Shown: positions 1-7,396 of the stretch, one piece after another
Layout of the letters: every line of letters begins with the position of its first letter
Numbering within the stretch: the stretch's first letter is position 1
Source of the DNA: CAYHVK01 sp964360255
GTDB taxonomy: Bacteria; Bdellovibrionota; Bdellovibrionia; Bdellovibrionales; UBA1609
Direction: 5' to 3'
DNA length: 64,000 nt
NCBI GenBank assembly: GCA_964360255.1
Contig: CAYHVK010000001.1
Coordinates: 186,001-250,000, forward strand
Translations under genes and position numbers: made by a program
Notes under the pieces: model-generated
The model's database searches: none
Told to the model about the DNA's origin: nothing
The model's input: only the letters and a program-made list of their open reading frames with translations

Positions 1-535
1 TGGCGAGAATCTCGGCGAAGCCCATGACAGCTCCAAGTGGAGTGCGAATTTCGTGAGACATATTGGCTAAGAAGCGACTTTTGGCAATATTGGCATCTTC
101 AGCTCGCGAGCGAAGCATCTCTAATTCGATCATCTGCTCGCGAAGCTTTTGTTTCTTCTTAGCAAGACGAATAAAAACTTGGACCTTCGAGCGCACAAAG
201 CTTGGATGGAGTGGTTTGAAAAGTAAATCAACGGCACCCGTGCCATAACCCTCAAGCATCGTAAGATCATCTTGTTGATGAGCCGTTAAAAATATAATTG
301 GCAAATCTTGGTGACGACGCACCCCACGAATTAAACGAGCCAGCTCAAAACCATTCATAACCGGCATCTGCACGTCTAATAAAGCTAAGGCAAAATCATG
401 TTCGCGCAAAAGAGCAAAAGCTTGATCTGAATTTTGCGCCGTGAACAACTCAGCGTCTTCGCCATCAAGCAAGTTAGTGAGAGCGCTTAGATTATCTTGT
501 AGATCGTCGACGATTAATATTTTAACTCGACTCAT
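1..535 (-). CDS. Response regulator-histidine kinase, partial (C-terminus off window)
   Basis: Reading leftwards from ATG at 535, the protein opens with a receiver domain (acidic pair D10/D11, phospho-acceptor D54 in LLDVQMPVMNG, conserved K in LFKPLHP), then a coiled linker and a HisKA motif (MSHEIRTPLGAV) at about residue 165. The ATPase domain lies beyond base 1. A receiver-first, kinase-second soluble protein is a common terminal element in hybrid-kinase/CheB/CheR operons. Its ATG overlaps the TGA of the CheB-like gene by 4 bases, so it is the last visible gene of that operon. The signal it senses is unknown. Confidence 0.9.
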   Translation of the reverse strand, partial: MSRVKILIVDDLQDNLSALTNLLDGEDAELFTAQNSDQAFALLREHDFALALLDVQMPVMNGFELARLIRGVRRHQDLPIIFLTAHQQDDLTMLEGYGTGAVDLLFKPLHPSFVRSKVQVFIRLAKKKQKLREQMIELEMLRSRAEDANIAKSRFLANMSHEIRTPLGAVMGFAEILA

Positions 536-1122
536 AAAACGCCTCCCAATTCTGGTTTCGTGTTGAGTAGCTGATTGAGATGATCGCCAATTTGCTCAAT
601 GGTGCCAACAAAATTTGGCTGCAAAATTCGTAAAGAGGCCGCCGGCATATAAGGCACCTCGGCATCTGCGAGTGATTGTACAATAGTATAAGCTTTATTT
701 TCGCTTAAACGCAACAGGCCGCGGGCTCCGTCTTCATTGGCACCAGTTAATAGAAGCGCGATAACTCGGCTTTCAAATTCTTCGGCAGCAGATAAAAATG
801 TAACATCAATAGAGGGACGCGAATGATTCACGGGCTCAGAAAAATCTAATGAAGCTATTAAATTACGCTCGATAAGTGTGTGATAATCAGGTGGTGAAAA
901 ATAAATTTTGCCGCGCTCTAGTTTCATTTTATCTTCGATCTCGATCACTGGCACCGAGGCGGCGCTTCCGTAAACGGCTTGATGACTGATGTTCGAGGCT
1001 TTAAGTATATGGTGCACAACCACGACCGGTAACGGAAAATTCGCTGGCAACATTTTAAAAAGACGGCGAAAGGCATCTACTCCTCCCGCTGAACTGCCCA
1101 CAAGCATCACATCATATTTCAT
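532..1122 (-). CDS. cheB: CheB-type methylesterase domain protein, no receiver
   Basis: This 195-residue protein is the catalytic domain of CheB alone. The nucleophile motif GSSAGG (Ser11) is near the N-terminus, a His sits in VVVVHH (about H38), and the third triad residue is the Asp of the NEDG motif about 60 residues from the end. Full-length CheB has an N-terminal receiver that gates the enzyme; here that part is missing. The gene overlaps the CheR-like gene upstream (1119-1122) and the receiver-kinase downstream (532-535). No MCP receptor genes are in view, so a signalling role outside classical chemotaxis is inferred. Confidence 0.9.
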   Translation of the reverse strand: MKYDVMLVGSSAGGVDAFRRLFKMLPANFPLPVVVVHHILKASNISHQAVYGSAASVPVIEIEDKMKLERGKIYFSPPDYHTLIERNLIASLDFSEPVNHSRPSIDVTFLSAAEEFESRVIALLLTGANEDGARGLLRLSENKAYTIVQSLADAEVPYMPAASLRILQPNFVGTIEQIGDHLNQLLNTKPELGGVL

Positions 1123-1940
1123 TGTGAGCTCCCGAGTTTACGATAAATGCGCTGGGCTTTATCAACGTCTTCAAACTTATTGTAAATGCTAGAGAAGCGA
1201 ATTGATTCTCTAGAACCCAAGCCCAGAAAACCTTTTGCAGCTAGCGAGCGGTCAAAAAGTTCAAGCACTTTATTTTGTAGGTTACGATTGAAGTAAATCA
1301 AAACGTTACGGCATAAAATTAAATTCATTTCAGTAAACACATCATCCACAACTAAGTTATGGTCTGAGAAAACTACGTTTTCGCGCAGTCTTGAGTCAAA
1401 GCAGACACTGCCGTATTCAGCCGTGTAATACTCAGAAGGAGCACGTGTACCACCCGCCTCTGTATAATTACGGGTGAACTGCTGAACCACTTCATGACTG
1501 TAAATACCTAACTTTGCCTTACTTAAAGCTTCAGGACTAATATCAGTGGCAAAAAAAGTTGTACGATCAAATAGTCCTTCTTCTTTAAAAAGAATAAGAA
1601 GACTGTAGAGCTCTTCGCCAGTGCTGCAACCAGCGCTCCAAACATTTAAGAGCGGATAGGTTTTCAAAACCGGCACCACATGTTCGCGGATGCTACGGTA
1701 AAAGCGAGGGTCACGAAAAGGTTCAGTTGTATTGACTGTTAGCCGCGGCAGAAGTTTTTGAAACTTCGTTGAATCAGATAAAATCTCATCTAACACACCC
1801 AATAGAGACCTTTTATCGCCGAGTATGGAGGTCAAACGGCGGTTCAATGAAGCCTCTGAGTACTGGCGAAAATCATAGCCGTACTTCATCAGAATACCTT
1901 CTAAGAATAAATGTTTTTCAACAGGGTCTACACGCCTCAG
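1119..1940 (-). CDS. cheR: CheR-type methyltransferase, probable CTG start
   Basis: SAM-dependent CheR-family glutamate methyltransferase. Visible motifs are the SAM loop WSAGCSTGEELYSLL and LCRNVLIYFN. The first ATG (1889) falls inside the conserved CheR N-terminal helix (GILMKYGYDFRQYS), so it is probably too late. The frame is open upstream to a CTG at 1940 whose bases overlap the TGA of the hybrid kinase as CTGA, exactly as the other genes of this operon overlap as ATGA. AAAGGA lies 8 bases before the CTG. The extended protein has 273 residues and regains the usual amphipathic helix (VEKHLFLEGIL). The start is inferred. Confidence 0.85.
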   Translation of the reverse strand: MRRVDPVEKHLFLEGILMKYGYDFRQYSEASLNRRLTSILGDKRSLLGVLDEILSDSTKFQKLLPRLTVNTTEPFRDPRFYRSIREHVVPVLKTYPLLNVWSAGCSTGEELYSLLILFKEEGLFDRTTFFATDISPEALSKAKLGIYSHEVVQQFTRNYTEAGGTRAPSEYYTAEYGSVCFDSRLRENVVFSDHNLVVDDVFTEMNLILCRNVLIYFNRNLQNKVLELFDRSLAAKGFLGLGSRESIRFSSIYNKFEDVDKAQRIYRKLGSSQ

Positions 1941-4900
1941 ACAAGATTTCCTTTATTTTGCAACCAAACTTTGAGCACAGAGAAAAGGTTGCTTAAGTTC
2001 ACTGGCTTCGGCAAATAATCGCTGGCGCCAGCGGCTATACAATTTTCATGATCGCCTTTCATCGCTTTTGCCGTAAGTGCAATGATCGGCGTTTTTGCAT
2101 GGCTCTTCATTTTACGAATTCGGCGAGTGGCCTCAAAGCCATCCATTTTCGGCATCATAATATCCATTAAGATCACATCGATGTCTGAGCGCTGCTCGAG
2201 AAGTTTAATAGCCTCTACCCCGTCAACCGCACTTTCAACCTCAAAGCCCTTGCTTTCAAGAGCGTGAGTCAGCGCAAAAATATTACGAAGGTCATCATCT
2301 ACAACCAAGGCTTTTTGGCCTTCGAAAGTGAGATTTCGGTCGCGCATCTCTTCAAGCATATGACGTTTATCTTGTGGCAAGTTATTTTCAACTCGGTGAA
2401 GGAAAAGATTCACTTCATCAAGTAGGCGCTCAGGAGATTTCGCTCCTTTAATAATAATGCTGCCAGAAACTGTTTTTAATCTTTTGATTTCATCACGGCT
2501 CAAATCGCGACCCGTGTAAACTACGATTGGCGGCACCGAAATATTGAGGCTCTCGATTGAATCGAGAAGTTCAAGGCCAGACATATCTGGCAAACTCAGA
2601 TCGAGAATAACACAATCGAAACTACGACTTTGCATGGCCTTCAGCGCTTCATCACCGGCCCTAACGGATTCAATTTCAATATCCTTGCCTTCTACTAGAT
2701 GGCGGATGGCTTCTTGCTGATGTTGATCATCTTCAACAATCAAGAGACGCTTCACTTGTCGCGAGAGCAGACCTTCGATTCGCGTGAGCGCTGATTTAAC
2801 TTTGTCGATGGTGACCGGCTTAGTGAGGTAACCCATGGCTCCGCTACGAAGAGCGTTTTGCTGGTGCTCAAGAGCCGACATCATATGGGTCGGGATATGA
2901 CGGAGGCGAGGTGAGCGCTTAATAATTTCTAAAAGTCCGAGTCCACTGATGCCCGGCAATTTAATATCTAGCAATACGGCTGATGGAGCATGCTGCTCTA
3001 GAATGGCTAATGCGACCTCGCCGTCACCAGTGACAATCGGTTTGAGGCCAAAGCCCTCAGTGGCATCTGCCACTAAACCACGGAACTTATCGTCATCTTC
3101 AACAATCAATATGGTTTTATCGCCCTCTTGAATATTTTCAAGAGCAGTTCGCGCCCGAGCCGCAACTTCGGAGCTTGTAACTAAAGGTGTTGCCTGAATA
3201 TCGCTGTCTTCGTTTTGTAATTTTTTGCGCAGCCCTAAGGTTTGGCGGGCCCCGACTTCAGAATCTGGGTTTTGACTTGCGGCCACTAGTTCAGCTGAGA
3301 GCTCGCGCGGAATTAAAACTGTAAAGGTACTGCCGATACCCTCTTGGCTTTCCACTTGAATTTCGCCGCCAAGTAAGTGAGCCAGTTCTTTTGAAATTGT
3401 TAAACCTAAGCCTGTTCCGCTAAATGAACGACTGAGCGAATTATCAACCTGCTCGAAAGCTTCAAAAATAACTTTTTGCTTATCTCGCGGAATACCGACT
3501 CCAGTATCACGCACGAAAATCGCGATGCTATTATCTGCTCGTGGGTAGGCCCCGAGAGTGACCTGGCCCTTATTTGTAAACTTGATGGCATTTGAGATAA
3601 AATTACGTAGAATTTGCTCGAGACGAAGTCGATCTGTAATCAATGCCACGTGGTCTAATTTTTCATCAATCTCTAACGTGAACTGCAAATCACGGCCTTG
3701 AACTTGTGGCAAAAAAGTAGCTTGAATGCTTTGAAAGAAGGCTTCAAGACCAAATCTCTCTGGACGCAAAATAAGTTTGCGCGCTTCAATTTTAGACAGA
3801 TCTAAAATATCGTTGATCAAATTGAGTAAATCTTGACCGGCGCCACGAATCGACTGAGCAAACCCCGTTTGCTTTTCAGTCAAGTTCTTATCTTTATTTT
3901 CGATAAGAAGCGAAGCGAGAATTAAAAGACTATTAAGCGGTGTGCGAAGCTCATGGGACATCTTCGCTAAGAACTCAGACTTATAGCGGCTTGTGCGCTC
4001 AAGATCAGCCGCCTTCATTTCTACTTCACTGCGAGTCTCTTCAAGCTCTTGGTTACGAAGGTTAAGTGATTCTTGCTGAAGCTCAAGAGCGCGGGCTTGC
4101 TGCTCGAGCTCTTCGTTTGAAGTGCGAAGCTCTTCTTGTTGGGACTCAAGCTCTTCAGCCTGCTGTTGGGTTTTCTCAAGTAATAATTGCGTGTGTTCAC
4201 GAACCATGGCGGCATTAAGGCCTATGCCAATAGGCTCGCCAAATTCTTCAAGGACACTCATGCGATAAGCTGCTGGTTCACTAATAAGACCAAGTTCAAT
4301 AATACCGATCATATCGCCCTGAAAACTCACCGGAATAAAAATCACGGTTTGCGCGGCTGTTTTACCTAAGCTTGAAGTGATATAAAGAAAATCTTTCGGC
4401 AAATCTTTTTGAACTCGCACTTGGCCTTTTCTGAAGGCTTCACCGAGTAGGCCTTGCGTAAGTAGCGCAGTTTCAAATTGCCCTTCAATTGGCTTCACCT
4501 TTGAGCTGACATCAGAGGCATATGAAGCATAACATTTTAAAACACCATCTTCTTTAACGAAAAATTTGGCCACAAGAGCATTCACCGTATCAGCGACATA
4601 AGGTAAAACAGATTGAGTGGCTTCTTGAATATTTACATCACCAGCAACGAGCTGAGAAACTTCCGCTAGCTTTGTACGCTTGAAAGCTTCAATGGCTTGA
4701 TTGAGGTTATCTTCTGCAATACGCGTCTGATTTTTTTGATACTGGCGAAAGGCAATGAAAATCCCGAACAAACTGAAGGCCGTTGTTATAATTAAAACCA
4801 AAAAAAATGTTTTTTCGCTCTCTTTGGCTTCAATGGTGCGCTTCTCTAAGAGAGCTGATTCTATGTCACGCATTTTATTAAGACTGGTGCGAAACACTTC

Positions 4901-5389
4901 CATAGCGCGATAGCCCTCTTGCGAAGCTACCTGCTCGAATCGTTTTGTTTTTCTGAAAAGGTTAATTCGCCCCAGCAATAGTTCAAAACGATGATTTATA
5001 TCTTTATCTAAAATCTCGAGATTCTCTTGTTGCCGTTGATTGTCTTTAGTGAGTCGGCGCAGACGATCTAAATGAAGTCGTGTTTCGGCCACAGCCCGAT
5101 CAAAACCGTCGAAATGAACATTATCACCAGAGAGCAAAAAGCCGCGACTGCTGGACTCCGCCTCTAGGGCTCCATTTTCGATAGAATTGATTTCAAGTTG
5201 AACTTGGTGGGTGTGATCGACCCTGTTTTGTTGAATACGGGTATCATTAAATCCGTTATAAAGCGCATAGGCTCCAAGTGTGATCAGAAAACCGGCTAAC
5301 AAGAAATAAGCACCGATAGCGCTCATCGATAAATATTTATTTTTATTATGACCGTGACGGTCAATAATTTGCTCTAGGGCCTTAGGCAT
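1937..5389 (-). CDS. CHASE3-type hybrid histidine kinase with three receiver domains
   Basis: A 1150-residue membrane sensor kinase. TM1 is at about residues 24-44 and TM2 at 194-214; the periplasmic part between them has the helical look of CHASE3 (SRGFLLSGD motif). A GAF-like domain (about 245-395) and a long Gln/Glu coiled coil (400-465) follow, then HisKA (H479 in MSHELRTPLN), HATPase (DTGVGIPRDK, GTGLGLTISK), and three receivers: VEDDDKF...LLDIKLPG, VEDDQHQ...LDLSLPDM and VDDDLRN...LMDIMMPKM. Multi-receiver kinases of this plan are often checkpoint or phosphorelay hubs. It heads the CheR/CheB operon; its GGAG ribosome site lies at the edge of a 12-bp palindrome. Confidence 0.92.
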   Translation of the reverse strand: MPKALEQIIDRHGHNKNKYLSMSAIGAYFLLAGFLITLGAYALYNGFNDTRIQQNRVDHTHQVQLEINSIENGALEAESSSRGFLLSGDNVHFDGFDRAVAETRLHLDRLRRLTKDNQRQQENLEILDKDINHRFELLLGRINLFRKTKRFEQVASQEGYRAMEVFRTSLNKMRDIESALLEKRTIEAKESEKTFFLVLIITTAFSLFGIFIAFRQYQKNQTRIAEDNLNQAIEAFKRTKLAEVSQLVAGDVNIQEATQSVLPYVADTVNALVAKFFVKEDGVLKCYASYASDVSSKVKPIEGQFETALLTQGLLGEAFRKGQVRVQKDLPKDFLYITSSLGKTAAQTVIFIPVSFQGDMIGIIELGLISEPAAYRMSVLEEFGEPIGIGLNAAMVREHTQLLLEKTQQQAEELESQQEELRTSNEELEQQARALELQQESLNLRNQELEETRSEVEMKAADLERTSRYKSEFLAKMSHELRTPLNSLLILASLLIENKDKNLTEKQTGFAQSIRGAGQDLLNLINDILDLSKIEARKLILRPERFGLEAFFQSIQATFLPQVQGRDLQFTLEIDEKLDHVALITDRLRLEQILRNFISNAIKFTNKGQVTLGAYPRADNSIAIFVRDTGVGIPRDKQKVIFEAFEQVDNSLSRSFSGTGLGLTISKELAHLLGGEIQVESQEGIGSTFTVLIPRELSAELVAASQNPDSEVGARQTLGLRKKLQNEDSDIQATPLVTSSEVAARARTALENIQEGDKTILIVEDDDKFRGLVADATEGFGLKPIVTGDGEVALAILEQHAPSAVLLDIKLPGISGLGLLEIIKRSPRLRHIPTHMMSALEHQQNALRSGAMGYLTKPVTIDKVKSALTRIEGLLSRQVKRLLIVEDDQHQQEAIRHLVEGKDIEIESVRAGDEALKAMQSRSFDCVILDLSLPDMSGLELLDSIESLNISVPPIVVYTGRDLSRDEIKRLKTVSGSIIIKGAKSPERLLDEVNLFLHRVENNLPQDKRHMLEEMRDRNLTFEGQKALVVDDDLRNIFALTHALESKGFEVESAVDGVEAIKLLEQRSDIDVILMDIMMPKMDGFEATRRIRKMKSHAKTPIIALTAKAMKGDHENCIAAGASDYLPKPVNLSNLFSVLKVWLQNKGNLV

Positions 5390-5400
5390 ATTTTCTTTTC

Positions 5401-5412
5401 TCCGATATCGGA
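5401..5412. promoter_or_regulatory. Perfect 12-bp palindrome TCCGATATCGGA overlapping a Shine-Dalgarno
   Basis: The palindrome lies 11 bases upstream of the hybrid kinase ATG at 5389. On the minus strand its last three bases form part of the GGAG ribosome-binding site. It could be a repressor site; as RNA it would pair poorly because there is no loop. Confidence 0.35.
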
Positions 5413-5591
5413 TGTTTTTTAAGACGTAAACTCAATACCCTATTTTGGTCAATTTATCGATGATTCCGAAGAGTTTTTCGAGAGGGATTTGAGGACTTAT
5501 CTGCAATTGTTAAGAGAACGTGAATATTCTGCGGCCCCCATCTTGCAAACTCTATAATTAGAATAAAAATTACTCTAAAAAAGGAGCCAAC

Positions 5592-5819
5592 ATGCCTCAC
5601 GTATCAAACCCAGGACAGGTCAATCGCAGTAGCCAGCGCAATCAAACAGATCTCAAAAAAGTAATTCCGCACGCCATTCCTCGCGATAATTTAAGTGGCT
5701 CTTTTGCCGGCCATGAGAATAATGGCCCATCACGCAAAGGGACTAAATCAACAGCTCATAGTACAAATGTAAAAAGCAGGGCCTCTAAAGCGAGCAAATT
5801 TAAAACGCCTAAGCGCTAA
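5592..5819 (+). CDS. Small basic hydrophilic protein, unknown function
   Basis: 75 residues, rich in Lys, Arg, Ser and Asn, with no hydrophobic segment, signal peptide or recognisable domain. The ATG is preceded by a strong AAAAGGAGCC ribosome site and the gene is followed at once by a good intrinsic terminator, so it is likely a real single-gene unit. It is one of four small basic proteins clustered between the signalling operon and tmRNA. Such low-complexity proteins are often stress or nucleic-acid associated, but nothing in the sequence proves that here. Confidence 0.7.
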   Translation: MPHVSNPGQVNRSSQRNQTDLKKVIPHAIPRDNLSGSFAGHENNGPSRKGTKSTAHSTNVKSRASKASKFKTPKR

Positions 5820-5821
5820 AT

Positions 5822-5853
5822 AAAAAGGATCCTGAAGAGGATCCTTTTTATTT
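5822..5853 (+). terminator. Intrinsic terminator
   Basis: Arms AAAAAGGATCC (5822-5832) and GGATCCTTTTT (5839-5849) are perfectly complementary around a 6-base loop. The A-run and T-run on either side would let it work in both directions. Confidence 0.85.
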
Positions 5854-5878
5854 GGATGGGTGGTGTGAGTTTTTAAGA

Positions 5879-6028
5879 CTAGCGAGCTGATTTCCCTTGA
5901 GATTGACGTGGGCGATCTTGTTGCTGGTCTTGTTTCATTGGAGCACTTTGTTGCTTGTCTGACTGAGCCTGACGAGCATTTACATTTGGTTTTTGTGCGT
6001 TCGCTTGTTGTCTTGCTTTATTTGCCAT
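5879..6028 (-). CDS. Small Gln/Lys/Arg-rich protein
   Basis: 49 residues starting MANKARQQANAQ, almost entirely polar (Gln, Asn, Lys, Arg, Asp, Ser) and probably disordered. The start at 6028 is chosen over a longer in-frame one because AGGAGGAAGACA sits directly before it. No family was recognised. A perfect inverted repeat (6132-6153) lies about 100 bases upstream. Confidence 0.65.
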   Translation of the reverse strand: MANKARQQANAQKPNVNARQAQSDKQQSAPMKQDQQQDRPRQSQGKSAR

Positions 6029-6131
6029 TGTCTTCCTCCTAAATTTTTGAAAGTTGGCGTAGCTGGTCATTGCAAGAATCGCGCAAGGTCCAGCTTAATT
6101 GTATATCGTTTAAAAAAACTTGAAGTGATTT

Positions 6132-6153
6132 ATTGCCACGACTAAGTGGCAAT
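6132..6153. promoter_or_regulatory. Perfect inverted repeat ATTGCCAC-N6-GTGGCAAT
   Basis: Eight-base arms (6132-6139 and 6146-6153) with a 6-base spacer lie between two divergent small-protein genes. A related element, CCAC-N6-GTGGCAA, occurs at 39604-39620 upstream of hsp20 and a micro-ORF. A binding site for a dimeric regulator is inferred. Confidence 0.4.
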
Positions 6154-6322
6154 TTCTCTCGTATTTTTGTCGGATCATTGACTTCTTCAATGGCTTGAAA
6201 AGGCCCCAGACTTGCAACTCCAAAGTTTTTTGGGATTCAAAAGAGGAGCAAAAATGTTGTTTAGTATTTTAAAAAATATAGCCATCGCTCTAATCACAGA
6301 GCGATTAACAAAGAGGTATTTA

Positions 6323-6538
6323 ATGGCAAGAGGAAGTAAAGCAAAATACACATCCAAGCAAAAACGCCAAGCGCAACATATCGAAGACAGTGCGAAGAAA
6401 AGCGGCAAGAGCACAAAAACTGCCGAACGTATTGCATGGGCCACGGTAAATAAAGAAACTGGCGGAGCCGGCAAACGCGTGAAAAATACCGCTCCATCAA
6501 AAAAAGGTGGTCGCAAAGCAACTCACGCGAGTCACTAA
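6323..6538 (+). CDS. Small 'plasmid stabilization protein'-like basic protein
   Basis: 71 residues beginning MARGSKAKYTSKQKRQAQ and containing AERIAWATVNKETGG. This matches my memory of a widespread family of small chromosomal proteins with the pattern (S/D)KYTxKQKRxAxHIE...AWATVNKxxGG, often auto-annotated as plasmid stabilization proteins; their real role is unknown. The start at 6323 is chosen because the conserved block begins there and AAGAGG lies just upstream; an in-frame extension to 6212 would add a hydrophobic segment not expected in the family. Confidence 0.75.
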   Translation: MARGSKAKYTSKQKRQAQHIEDSAKKSGKSTKTAERIAWATVNKETGGAGKRVKNTAPSKKGGRKATHASH

Positions 6539-6570
6539 GAATTTGGTTTCACTAGATGGAGTCTTCATGC

Positions 6571-6765
6571 TTAGCCCATCCCTACGTCATCAAGAGAAGT
6601 GCGTTTGCCTGGAACATCCCCAGTGCGCGGATGAATTCGCATGGGATTTTGTGGATCTACATTATCATTGCGTTTCATGCTTCGCTGCGCCTGTGCGCGC
6701 TTTTTCTCTTTTTCATTTGTCTTAAACGATCTAGCCCCATTCTTAGAGGAATTTTTGGACTTCAT
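6571..6765 (-). CDS. Small basic protein, unknown function
   Basis: 64 residues, very rich in Lys, Arg, Asn and Ser, with no hydrophobic segment. AAAGGAG precedes ATG 6765 with a 5-base gap, which is good translation evidence. The C-terminal half (NPMRIHPRTGDVPGKR) is less repetitive and may be the conserved part. It converges on the MARGSKAKY-type gene; function not recognised. Confidence 0.65.
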   Translation of the reverse strand: MKSKNSSKNGARSFKTNEKEKKRAQAQRSMKRNDNVDPQNPMRIHPRTGDVPGKRTSLDDVGMG

Positions 6766-6827
6766 GTGGACTCCTTTATGGTTAAAACAGTTGCGGTTGC
6801 TGTTATTGCAAGATGCAAACCGCCCTC

Positions 6828-6856
6828 TATCTTTAAAAATTCCTTTATGTTATAAA
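6828..6856 (+). promoter_or_regulatory. Probable ssrA promoter
   Basis: A TATAAA -10-like hexamer (6851-6856) lies 17 bases before the mature tmRNA 5' end, which would place the transcript start near 6863 and leave a short leader for RNase P to remove. The -35 region is not a clear match. Confidence 0.4.
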
Positions 6857-6873
6857 ATCTTGTGACTCATATT

Positions 6874-7223
6874 GGGGGCGTAATGGCTTCGACGTGGGTG
6901 AGAAACTTAAGGAGCATGTAGGGGCGCAGGGAACCTCTTTAAAAACGGGCAAATTTGTTATTCGGCAACGAACAACTACAAGCCGCTTAATATAAGCGAC
7001 CATCGACCAAGTCAGTGAGGACGGGGTTTGGAAGATGTCATTTAGTCCTCTCGGTCGGCTTTGTTTTCGCCAGGGAGCCGGCTTAAGAGTTTCTGGTGGA
7101 ACGTGCTCAGAGAAGGGTGTCAATGCTCGCCTCTGAGTTCAATCAAATCATTGAATAAACATGTAGCTTCGCCTTAAGCGGCATCGCTTTCGGACGTGGG
7201 TTCGATTCCCACCGCCTCCACCA
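6874..7223 (+). ncRNA. ssrA: tmRNA (transfer-messenger RNA)
   Basis: Rescues stalled ribosomes and tags the incomplete peptide. The 5' end (GGGGGCGTAATGGCTTCGAC) pairs with CGCCTCC at 7213-7219, followed by A and an encoded CCA (7221-7223), giving a seven-pair acceptor stem with one G-U pair. The T-arm GGGTTCGATTCCC is at 7198-7210. The tag frame is read as GCA at 6949 to TAA at 6988-6990: A N L L F G N E Q L Q A A. It keeps the final Ala-Ala but has Gln where many tags have Ala (ALAA). One-piece, non-permuted form. It immediately precedes an accessory region, as is common for ssrA. Confidence 0.97.
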
Positions 7224-7265
7224 TTCTTGGAACCTGGAATGGGTTCTAAGTATTTAAAAAGATTT

Positions 7266-7287
7266 GATTCTCCCCTCTGGGGGAATC
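7266..7287 (+). terminator. Hairpin downstream of ssrA
   Basis: GATTCTCCC and GGGGGAATC form a 9-pair stem with a 4-base loop about 40 bases after tmRNA. No T-run follows, so it is a weak intrinsic terminator or an RNA 3' barrier. Confidence 0.4.
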
Positions 7288-7396
7288 GTCTTCCGGTTCC
7301 GTGGTTCTACAGGGAATCAATATGTTAGGATGACGGATTGACAACAAACTAATTCAACTCATCTTTGAAATTGTAAATCAAGACAACGGGGTTCGT

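Noticed and set aside
63..248. Plus-strand open frame of 61 codons
   Set aside because: It lies antisense to the receiver-kinase gene and has no ribosome site or family features.
6187..6516. Minus-strand frame of 109 codons
   Set aside because: It is a shadow of the MARGSKAKY-type gene; no ribosome site and hydrophobic composition typical of antisense frames.
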